Below, piece by piece: positions 44,424 to 50,896 of a stretch of DNA of 64,000 nt (position 1 is the stretch's first letter; each line of letters opens with the position of its first letter). Origin of the DNA: Amphibacillus jilinensis Y1. Its GTDB lineage: Bacteria > Bacillota > Bacilli > Bacillales > Amphibacillaceae. The DNA lies in assembly GCF_000306965.1 (NCBI RefSeq), contig NZ_JH976436.1, positions 226,057-290,056 of the forward strand. The letters run 5' to 3'. The notes under the pieces were generated by a model. The model was not told where the DNA came from. It ran no database searches and worked only from the letters and a program-made list of their open reading frames with translations. Position numbers and translations under genes: made by a program.

Positions 44424-44558
44424 CGCGCAGGTGAGCTATGTTTCGCTTTCCGTGGGCGTGGCTTAAGCTAACTTTGCCAAGTCAAAACCACTTGGCAAAG
44501 TGGATCTCAAGCTCACGCTACTCCCACAGGAGTCTACACATATCTCACCTGTAAATAG
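44424..44558. repeat. Large imperfect palindromic repeat
   Basis: GCGCAGGTGAG at the left matches CTCACCTG at the right, and inside, TTTCCGTGGGCGTGGCTTAAGC pairs loosely with CTCAAGCTCACGCTACTCCCA; the centre has AACTTTGCCAAG/CTTGGCAAAGT. Such elements recur in Bacillaceae genomes. This is the only copy in the window. Confidence 0.7.
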
Positions 44559-44784
44559 TTATTTCTATCTTAATAATTGCTATCTTTCAAGATTTCATCA
44601 AGCGACACTTCAGCTCCCCTTCCTTAATTAAATTTTTTGCTAATGCTCTATCATGCCAAAAAATAACATTTTTTGTTGATAAGACGGTGACTTTCTATTG
44701 AATGTAACGCTTACTTCCATTAAAATAAAATATAAATACTTTTTTTGTCATCTAGTATTTATATTAGTTAGAGGAGGTAATCGT

Positions 44785-45423
44785 ATGGAACAAAATTATA
44801 TTTTAAATGAAACATTTGAGAGTGAAAGTTTAAATAATACGTTAGCGTGGCGATGCGAGCCCAATAAGTGGTTTATAGACAAAACATCTTCTAAACTTGT
44901 TTTGGAAACTGATAAAAACACTGACTATTGGCAAAAAACACATTATGGTTTTCAGGTTGATAATGGACATTTCTTGTATACAAAAACGAAGGGGAATTTC
45001 CGAATGGAAACAAAAGTTGAAGCATCGCCAAAATCAAAATATGATCAAGCAGGTTTGATGATTCGCTTTTCTGAAGATACATGGGTAAAGACTTCATTGG
45101 AGTACATCCCATCTAAATTAAGTAAACTTGGAGCAGTCGTTACAAATAGGGGTTATTCTGATTGGTCAACGCAATATGTTGAGGTTAAAGAATTGCAAAT
45201 ATACTATCGAATCTCCAAAATAGAACAAAATTGCTATGTTGATTTTTCATGGGACGGAATGAGTTGGAATCAAATTAGAATTGCTCATTTAGACATTCCA
45301 AAAGACTCAAATATATTAGTAGGCGTTTATGCATGCAGTCCTCAAGGGGAAAAACAAGAAGTCCATTTTGATTTTCTTAAAATAGAAGCGCTTTCTAACA
45401 ATCCAGAAGAAGCTTATTTATAA
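44785..45423 (+). CDS. DUF1349 family protein (concanavalin-like fold)
   Basis: A 212-residue soluble protein: FLYTKTKGNFRMETKVEASP, YDQAGLMIRFSEDTWVKTSL, and FSWDGMSWNQIRIAHLDI with VGVYACSPQGE are the DUF1349 pattern, a beta-sandwich related to the C-terminal domain of some glycoside hydrolases. Function is not established; carbohydrate binding is a guess. ATG 44785 is chosen for the GAGGAGG site 7 nt upstream; the frame is open further up without need. It is a single gene. Confidence 0.88.
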   Translation: MEQNYILNETFESESLNNTLAWRCEPNKWFIDKTSSKLVLETDKNTDYWQKTHYGFQVDNGHFLYTKTKGNFRMETKVEASPKSKYDQAGLMIRFSEDTWVKTSLEYIPSKLSKLGAVVTNRGYSDWSTQYVEVKELQIYYRISKIEQNCYVDFSWDGMSWNQIRIAHLDIPKDSNILVGVYACSPQGEKQEVHFDFLKIEALSNNPEEAYL

Positions 45424-45750
45424 CAATTTAACAGCTTTCATTACTTCGCACTCGCTCCCAAAGCGACCAATCGATTTTTGTAACATAAATTACTGTTATG
45501 AAAGAGAAATTACCTGAAGGAGAAGCTGATTATCTCGGATTTTTGATGTCTTCTTTAGGGTTTGGTTGTCATACATGTCAAGAAACAGTAGTCGAAAATC
45601 CTCTTGGAATAACATGTAGAAAAACGGTTAGGAAAACGTACATTCTTAAATTCCGCGCTTTTTCAATTACTCTTGTCCATACAGCCTCCTCTTATCCTAC
45701 ATATTGTATGCCATAAGTGACTTTCTTTTTAAAAGAAAGGAGGGCAAGTG

Positions 45751-45876
45751 ATGACTGAAAAGGATAAAAGTTATCAGATGACTGTCAGTTTAGCTAAAGA
45801 ACTATTAAAGGATAAACATGCATATTTAACAAGAGAAGGGAAAAAACGACTTGAGGCATTAGTTAGCAAAAAATAA
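45751..45876 (+). CDS. Small basic protein, 41 residues
   Basis: A short frame with an excellent ribosome site (AAAGGAGGG, 7 nt before ATG). The product TEKDKSYQMTVSLAKELLKD, then KHAYLTREGKKRLEALVSKK, is helical, highly charged and lacks cysteines or a membrane span. Short proteins with this style accompany recombinases on mobile elements, but none is adjacent. The upstream frame 45498-45716 has no ribosome site and is not annotated. Function is unknown. Confidence 0.65.
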   Translation: MTEKDKSYQMTVSLAKELLKDKHAYLTREGKKRLEALVSKK

Positions 45877-45950
45877 ATTATAAGTAGTGTAACTAAAATT
45901 TGTCATGATGCTTTACGTCCTATTCGTTGCAGATATAAAGAATGGCTAAT

Positions 45951-45999
45951 GTGCTTTACAATGATATTTATTGACCACTATCATTGTAATATGAAGCAC
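45951..45999. repeat. Inverted repeat with bulge
   Basis: GTGCTTTACAATGATA (45951-45966) pairs with TATCATTGTA (45979-45988) and, after 5 unpaired bases, AAGCAC (45994-45999). No T run follows. It may be a cruciform-type remnant of a mobile element. Confidence 0.4.
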
Positions 46000-46087
46000 T
46001 GATCTGTTGTCCTTTTGTAACGAACATCTCCCCATTACTCTTCTTCACAAGCTTAGCTTTAATCAAGAATATGTCTGTTATTAATTA

Positions 46088-46121
46088 AAATGAGCCAATC
46101 AAATATACCATGATTGGCTCA
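46088..46121 (-). terminator. Intrinsic terminator after the WrbA-like gene
   Basis: TGAGCCAATC (46091-46100) pairs with GATTGGCTCA (46112-46121); on the reverse strand TTTT follows. Confidence 0.85.
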
Positions 46122-46128
46122 TCTCTTA

Positions 46129-46788
46129 TTATTGATTGGCTTTTTTAACCCATTCAGCTACTGTAATTGTACGCTTCGCTTGATGTTTAACAGCTGCATG
46201 TACGTCTTCAACCATTTTTCCATCTTGACCTACAGTTACACTAACTCCGTATGGATTTCCTCCAGAAGTAAATTGAACAGGGTCAGTGTAGCCTGGTGAT
46301 GCAATTAAGGCACCCCAGTGATGCATGGTCGTGTATAGACCTAAGATCGTTGCTTCTTGACCACCGTGTGGATTTTGAGCAGAACTCATGGCACTTACTA
46401 CTTTATTTATAAGCTTTCCGTTAAACCATAAACCACCTGTTGTATCTAAAAATTGTTTCATCTGTGCCGGCATATTTCCAAAACGTGTGGGTACACTGAA
46501 AATAATCGCATCTGCCCATTCAAGATCATCTAACGTTACTTCAGGTACATCTTTTGTTGCTTCAACATGTGCTTTCCAATCTTCATTTTCATCGATGACA
46601 TGTTGTGGAGCAAGCTCAGGCACCTTTAATACTTTCACTTCAGCACCAACTTCTTTCGCACCTTCTTCTGCCCATTTTGATAATTGATAGTTTGTTCCAC
46701 CCATGCTGTAATAAATAACTGCTAATTTGACGTTTGACATTTCATTCGACTCCTTTGTTTTTTTAAATATTTTTTTAAATATGCCCAT
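46129..46788 (-). CDS. wrbA: WrbA-like NAD(P)H:quinone oxidoreductase
   Basis: A flavodoxin-like FMN protein. The phosphate loop region is VKLAVIYYSMGGTNYQLS, followed by FSVPTRFGNMPAQMKQFLD and GLWFNGKLINKVVSAMSS and HHWGALIASPGYTDP, the WrbA pattern. It reduces quinones by two electrons, avoiding semiquinones. ATG 46788 has GGAGAG upstream and gives 219 residues with a short basic extension; ATG 46740 (MSNVKLAV), with AAGGAG upstream, would give the core of 203. A nitroreductase gene lies just upstream on the same strand. Confidence 0.88.
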   Translation of the reverse strand: MGIFKKIFKKTKESNEMSNVKLAVIYYSMGGTNYQLSKWAEEGAKEVGAEVKVLKVPELAPQHVIDENEDWKAHVEATKDVPEVTLDDLEWADAIIFSVPTRFGNMPAQMKQFLDTTGGLWFNGKLINKVVSAMSSAQNPHGGQEATILGLYTTMHHWGALIASPGYTDPVQFTSGGNPYGVSVTVGQDGKMVEDVHAAVKHQAKRTITVAEWVKKANQ

Positions 46789-46979
46789 ATTAATCTCTCC
46801 TTTATTGATTAATTTATTCCAATAAGAACCACCTCCACTAAAGATAGCCATCTTCAATGTTCAAATGTTCTTTACCCTGTGTTTCAAAATACACGGCTCA
46901 CCTCTCATTCCCTTTTCTCTATTTCAAGATAATCAAGAAAGCTATTGTCTTTTTTACAACTTTACATTTACAACTATTT

Positions 46980-47600
46980 TTAAATGTATGTTACAAATTC
47001 ACTAACAGACCTTCGATAACCACGTGGTTTTCTACTCTCTACCTTTTCTTTACCGATTGTAATCATCATGACGACTTCATAATGATCACTTAACTGCAAA
47101 ACTTCTTTAACCTTATTAGGATCAAAACCAATCATTGGACAAGTATCCCAGCCTTTTTCTTTCGCTGCTAGCATAAATAACATGGCTGATAAGGATGCAT
47201 TCCTTATCGCTTCATCCCTTATAAACCCTTTACCTCTAGACTGATAAAACGAAACTGTATCATTAACCATATGATCATATTCTTGCTTATTTACCATTCC
47301 TAACAGCTTCAAACTTTCGTAGATATCTGAAGCTTGTTCAAAAGCTTTTTTATCTCCCAAAACGATGGTTACAGCAGATGCACTCAATACTTTATGTTGT
47401 CCGTATGCAGCTTTTTGCAAGCTTTCTTTAACTTCTGGATCTAGCACTGTTATATAGTTTGTATGCTGAAGATTAAATGCTGAAGGCCCTAATTTAACTA
47501 AATCATAGATTTCATTTAATTCCTTTTCCGTAATTGGAACATCAGGTAAAAAATTACTAGCTGAACGTCTTTCTTTTACCAGTTGAATAAACTCAGACAT
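46980..47600 (-). CDS. Nitroreductase family protein (MhqN/YdfN-like)
   Basis: A 206-residue FMN-dependent nitroreductase: SEFIQLVKERRSASNFLPDV (Arg pair binding FMN), GPSAFNLQHTNYI, KEKGWDTCPMIGFDPNKV and VEVVMMITIGK-like end (YEVVMMITIGKE). It resembles the Bacillus MhqN/YdfN group induced by quinones. The adjacent WrbA-like gene, and an MhqR-type operator 0.5 kb away beside a broken MarR gene, fit a quinone-stress locus. Both assignments are by motif. Confidence 0.87.
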   Translation of the reverse strand: MSEFIQLVKERRSASNFLPDVPITEKELNEIYDLVKLGPSAFNLQHTNYITVLDPEVKESLQKAAYGQHKVLSASAVTIVLGDKKAFEQASDIYESLKLLGMVNKQEYDHMVNDTVSFYQSRGKGFIRDEAIRNASLSAMLFMLAAKEKGWDTCPMIGFDPNKVKEVLQLSDHYEVVMMITIGKEKVESRKPRGYRRSVSEFVTYI

Positions 47601-47647
47601 ATTTTACTCCCCCTCTAGTTACAATACCCATCAACAATGACATTTTG

Positions 47648-47786
47648 ATAAAACAAACCCAATCAGTGGGCATTTCCGTTCTTCTTCTATTGATTGGTAG
47701 CTGAGATTAGCCTCCGTTAGCTCCCGCCTAAATAGATACGCTCTATGCTAAGGCAGGCGTTTTTCGGACACTTAGCTGTGATAAAT
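47648..47786 (+). repeat. Dispersed intergenic repeat, copy 14
   Basis: GATAAAACAAACCCAATCAG, hairpin AATCAGTGGGCA ... CTATTGATTGG, then GATTAGCCTCCGTTAGCTCC, CGCCTAAATAGATACGCTCT, GGCGTTTTTCGGACACTTAG and CTGTGATAAAT. It is the last copy in the window; none follows to 64 kb. Confidence 0.82.
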
Positions 47787-47869
47787 CACTAATTCATATA
47801 TTATGAATTCGAGATATATTGTTAAAAAAATAATTCTAGGTTATTGATATGAATGTGCAACACTTTAAA

Positions 47870-48068
47870 TTACTCAATTACCTCAATTTTTTTCATCTCA
47901 TCCACTACCTGTTTCATCAATGGCATCTCAGTGCTTGGAAAAATGTCATTCATTATATGTATTCCCTCTTCTTTAATTGCTGCACATCTGATACGACGCT
48001 CCCTAAGTCAGCTGTTTCTATATTCTATTTGCTTGTTGTCTTGAATTTCTTAAACCACTATCCCTGCA
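47870..48068 (-). pseudogene. Remnant of a MarR/MhqR-type regulator gene
   Basis: The reverse strand between its old promoter and 47870 reads QDNKQIEYRNS, stop, LRERRIRCAAIKEEGIHIMN then DIFPSTEMPLMKQVVDEMKK, which resembles the wing and C-terminal helices of a MarR regulator. The N-terminal dimer and recognition helices are gone and stops (TGA, TAA) interrupt the frame. A well-preserved promoter and operator remain upstream. The family call rests on this short match and on the operator type. Confidence 0.5.
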
Positions 48069-48074
48069 AAAAAT

Positions 48075-48130
48075 ATTATCTTGAATTCAAGATAATTTAT
48101 ATAATACATTATTCTAATGTACCAAGTCAA
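48075..48130 (-). promoter_or_regulatory. Promoter with a 22-bp MhqR/MarR-type palindromic operator
   Basis: Positions 48075-48096 form a perfect palindrome (half ATTATCTTGAA), very like the MhqR operator TATCTCGAATTCGAGATA. On the reverse strand TTGACT (48130-48125) and TATTAT (48106-48101) precede it. It drove the regulator whose remnant lies just downstream. Confidence 0.65.
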
Positions 48131-48143
48131 GCGATAAAAATAA

Positions 48144-48569
48144 ATTACTGATTGGATTGATAAGGGAGCTAATTATAATGAATGGAATTTAGACCGACTA
48201 ATCCAAGATATTAAAATGTTACTTTCTGAGCCTTTAGACTATATTTTACTCGACTATCCGTTTGCTTATAAGCATAAGAAGGTAAGTATTTTGATTGATT
48301 TAGCTATATACATTGATACACCTTTGGATATTGCAATGGCACGGCGACTAATAAGGGATTTTAAAAATAGTTCTACTGAAAATATCCTCTTTGATTTGGA
48401 AAATTACGTTTTACGTGGGAGACGTGGATATCTTGAGATGTTAAAAACGATTAAACCCAATTCGGATATTATAGTAGATGGCACTCTATCTATATCCAAA
48501 ATTACAGATGAGATATACGATAAAGTTTCAGCCCAATATCATTACATAATGGTATTGATATTGGACTAA
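48144..48569 (+). pseudogene. Nucleoside-kinase-like ATPase, N-terminus missing
   Basis: The frame opens after TAA at 48141 and reads TDWIDKGANYNEWNLDRLIQ, DYILLDYPFAYKHKK, AIYIDTPLDIAMARRLIRDF and ENYVLRGRRGYLEMLKTIKP, the middle and end of a uridine-kinase-like P-loop protein. The N-terminal P-loop (GxxGxGKST) is absent and no ribosome site precedes any ATG (first at 48216). The last dozen residues also look diverged. It abuts the regulator remnant, so a rearrangement joined two truncated genes. Confidence 0.7.
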
Positions 48570-48607
48570 CAGGAGAGCGTTAATTGCAGAAGATAAGACA
48601 TCCATCA

Positions 48608-48638
48608 TAAATAGCCTCCCAATTCACGAGGCTATTTA
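48608..48638 (-). terminator. Hairpin at the end of the 89-residue membrane protein
   Basis: TAAATAGCCTC (48608-48618) pairs with GAGGCTATTTA (48628-48638), which includes the stop codon of the reverse-strand gene. No long T run. Confidence 0.6.
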
Positions 48639-48905
48639 CGATAATGAAATTATACCAAATAAATATAAAACATACAGAATAACTGCAAAATAACATATTA
48701 ATATAAGAATCACTTCTTTACCAAACGTCTTTTTATTGGTGATTAAATCAAATCCAGTAGATCCCAAAGCAAATATGGTCAATGCTACTAATACCCATCC
48801 TTGTACAAACTTAGTGCTATATACAGTCAAAAAGACATAAAAAACAGGAAAAATAAAATAGAAGAATATGTCTTTTATCCTATCAAAATCCATTCTCTCT
48901 AGCAA
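48636..48905 (-). CDS. Small membrane protein with a frameshifted start
   Basis: About 89 residues with three membrane spans (FFYFIFPVFYVFLTVY, WVLVALTIFALG, VILILICYFAVILYVLYLFG). The listed start (TTG 48905) has no ribosome site. A good one, GAAAGGA, stands before ATG 48921, which runs into nine A and then TAG. With eight A that ATG would read MKKNSLLERMDFDRIKD in frame. So the gene carries a one-base insertion in a homopolymer: a real slip, a phase switch or a base-calling error. Family unknown. Confidence 0.65.
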   Translation of the reverse strand: MLERMDFDRIKDIFFYFIFPVFYVFLTVYSTKFVQGWVLVALTIFALGSTGFDLITNKKTFGKEVILILICYFAVILYVLYLFGIISLS

Positions 48906-49033
48906 ACTATTTTTTTTTCATATTTTTATCCTTTCGTCACTTTTTAATTATACAACAATTTATCATTTAAGAGATCGCTTTAGGGTTAGAGCTTTGAAAA
49001 ATATCATATAACTTGTAAATTTACTCATTTAAA

Positions 49034-49081
49034 AACTGCACCTCCAATTGTTAGATCGCGTCTAATAATTGGGGTGCAGTT
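49034..49081 (-). terminator. Strong terminator after the first lipoprotein gene
   Basis: Long stem from AACTGCACC (49034-49042) with GGTGCAGTT (49073-49081), continuing through CCAATT/AATTGG and TTAGA/TCTAA; the reverse strand then has TTTTT. Confidence 0.88.
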
Positions 49082-49110
49082 CACTAAGAGTGCTTAAAAA
49101 AATTAATTTT

Positions 49111-49668
49111 TTAGTTATTAAAATTAATAATTACGTCAACTTCATCTCTAAATTCATAATCATCTCTTGAATAAACGGACAAAATAAATTCTAAGTTTTC
49201 CTCCATTGCTGGAAGATCACCATCATAATTTTGAATTTTCATGGTTGCGTCTGAGATTTTCCCACCAGAAACAGTCTCACTGAAAAATACCATGTCATCA
49301 ATCATTCTACCATCCGCTGATACCTCTTTAGTTTGAACCTCTAATGTTTCTTCTTGTTTGTTTTCTACCTCAATGTTAACGCCATAGTACTCTTCGTCAA
49401 AAGTAGTGTCTGTTACTTTTTCAATACTCACAAGCGTTGCTTTTATATTCTCAGTATCAGCAATAACCTGATTAAATTCTTCTGAGTCACTTTCTAAGTC
49501 TTCTAAGGCTTCATCATCTTCTTCACCGCTATCGGTATCTGTAACTTCATCAGCTTTTCCTGATGTTTCTACAGAACTGACATCCTTCTCCTCGGCTCCT
49601 GATTCTCCACAGGCTGCTAAAACGAATACAACAAATAATGATAAGATTAAAACTAAAAACTTTTTCAA
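49111..49668 (-). CDS. Acidic lipoprotein, paralogue A
   Basis: A 185-residue lipoprotein: signal KKFLVLILSLFVVFVL, lipobox LAAC, an acidic linker (TDTDSGEEDDEALEDLESDS) and a beta-rich domain of about 115 residues containing EFNQVIADTENIKATLVSIE, VSADGRMIDDMVFFSETVSG and KIQNYDGDLPAMEENLEFIL. The fold resembles the telomeric-repeat/immunoprotective DUF families of Gram-positive lipoproteins, but I do not assign one. It is a tandem duplicate of the next gene, including its upstream sequence. Confidence 0.8.
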   Translation of the reverse strand: MKKFLVLILSLFVVFVLAACGESGAEEKDVSSVETSGKADEVTDTDSGEEDDEALEDLESDSEEFNQVIADTENIKATLVSIEKVTDTTFDEEYYGVNIEVENKQEETLEVQTKEVSADGRMIDDMVFFSETVSGGKISDATMKIQNYDGDLPAMEENLEFILSVYSRDDYEFRDEVDVIINFNN

Positions 49669-49905
49669 TTGAAAACCCCCTATAAAAATATAAACATATT
49701 ATCTTATATTTTGTAATATTATGCAATAGTAAATCCGTTCTATGACAAATGTTTGGGTAGGAGAACTTGCTTCTATCCCTTAATCGACACGAAAATCTAG
49801 TTATTTATATTGATGATGAAGTCATACACGCAGCCTTAATCGATCATACCCTTTAAAGCCAAAGGCATGACGTTTACTAACATTAGTTTGGTTATTAAAT
49901 CCTTT

Positions 49906-50532
49906 TTACAAATCCAATTTTTTAGTATTAAAATCAATAATTACGTTAGTATCATCTCTGAAATCAAAATGATCGGCTGAAGAAACTGACAAAATAAATT
50001 CTAAGTTCTCCTCCATTACTGGAAGATCGCCATCATAATTTTGAATTTTCAAGGTTGCATCTAAAATTTTTCCACCAGCAACAGTATCACTGAGAAATGC
50101 CATGTCATCAATCATTCTGCCATCCGCTGATACCTCACTAGCTCTAATCCTTATTGTATCTTCTCGTTTGTTTTCTATCTCAATGTTAACATTATAGGCA
50201 TCTCCGGCCCAACTAGCATCTGTTACTTTCTCAATACTCACAAGCGTCGCTTTTATATGGTCGGTATCAGCAATAACCTGATTAAATTCTTTTGAATCAC
50301 TTTCTGCGTCTTCTGTGGTTTCGTCTTCATCGTTACCGGAATCTGCAACTTCAAAATCTTTACTTGATGTTTCTACAGAACCGATCCCCTTCTGCTCGGC
50401 TGATGTTTCTACAGAACCGATATTCTTCTCCTCGGTAGAACGAATATCCTTTTCCTCGGCTTCTGATTTTTCGCAGGCTGTTAAACCTAATACAACAAAT
50501 AATGATAAGATTAAAAATAAAAACTTTTTCAA
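49906..50532 (-). CDS. Acidic lipoprotein, paralogue B
   Basis: A 208-residue lipoprotein with lipobox LTAC, nearly the same globular domain as paralogue A (EFNQVIADTDHIKATLVSIE, KIQNYDGDLPVMEENLEFIL) and a longer linker containing a repeated IGSVETS unit. Both genes share more than 80 bp of very similar upstream DNA (ribosome site GGGGGT-TT, AT-rich promoter region, TGTAATATTATGCAATAGT), so a block of about 0.75 kb was duplicated in tandem. Function is unknown. Confidence 0.8.
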   Translation of the reverse strand: MKKFLFLILSLFVVLGLTACEKSEAEEKDIRSTEEKNIGSVETSAEQKGIGSVETSSKDFEVADSGNDEDETTEDAESDSKEFNQVIADTDHIKATLVSIEKVTDASWAGDAYNVNIEIENKREDTIRIRASEVSADGRMIDDMAFLSDTVAGGKILDATLKIQNYDGDLPVMEENLEFILSVSSADHFDFRDDTNVIIDFNTKKLDL

Positions 50533-50896
50533 TTGTAAACCCCCTATAAAAATATAAGCACATTATCTTACACTTTGTAATATTATGCAATAGTGAAACG
50601 GTTCTGCGTCAAATGTCGGGGAAGAGGAACTTGATTTTGGAGTAAATCTATTTAGAAAACACCATTACAAATAGATATTAGGATTATCGGATGGGCATTA
50701 TGACCTGATACTTAAAAGGCTGTCTTCTCTAAAGAGAACATTTTAGGGCGCCTTTTTTCCATTTCATTCAATAACAAATGCAACTAGGAAAATCAAATTA
50801 ATAACGGTTTGAGAAATGATTGATAGCTTGTTTGACCAACCATATATGATTAACCCCCACACCAATTTCTTTGAAGTGTGGGGGTAAGTACGTTAT
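50533..50896. other. Gene-free stretch with two hairpins
   Basis: The first 100 bases match the upstream region of paralogue A. AAAAGGCTGTCTTCTCT ... GGGCGCCTTTTTT (50714-50758) resembles a forward-strand terminator. The strong reverse-strand terminator at 50853 is listed separately. No gene is seen. Confidence 0.55.
50853..50885 (-). terminator. Terminator after the LPNTA surface-protein gene
   Basis: ACCCCCACAC (50853-50862) pairs perfectly with GTGTGGGGGT (50876-50885) across a 13-nt loop; the reverse strand continues TAATCATA, so the T run is poor. Confidence 0.75.

Noticed and set aside
45498-45716. A 72-codon frame with a CxxC motif
   Set aside because: No ribosome site, and the second half reads as random sequence. 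The N-terminal half looks more coding-like, so a gene remnant is possible but not supported.
47849-48151. Forward-strand frame of 100 codons rich in Phe, His and Tyr
   Set aside because: It is the complement of the MarR-type remnant and its operator, has no ribosome site and unusual composition.
49770-49860. Forward-strand fragment NLLLSLNRHENLVIYIDDEV with HAALIDHTL before a stop
   Set aside because: It looks coding-like, perhaps a transposase remnant, but there is no start, ribosome site or recognised family.
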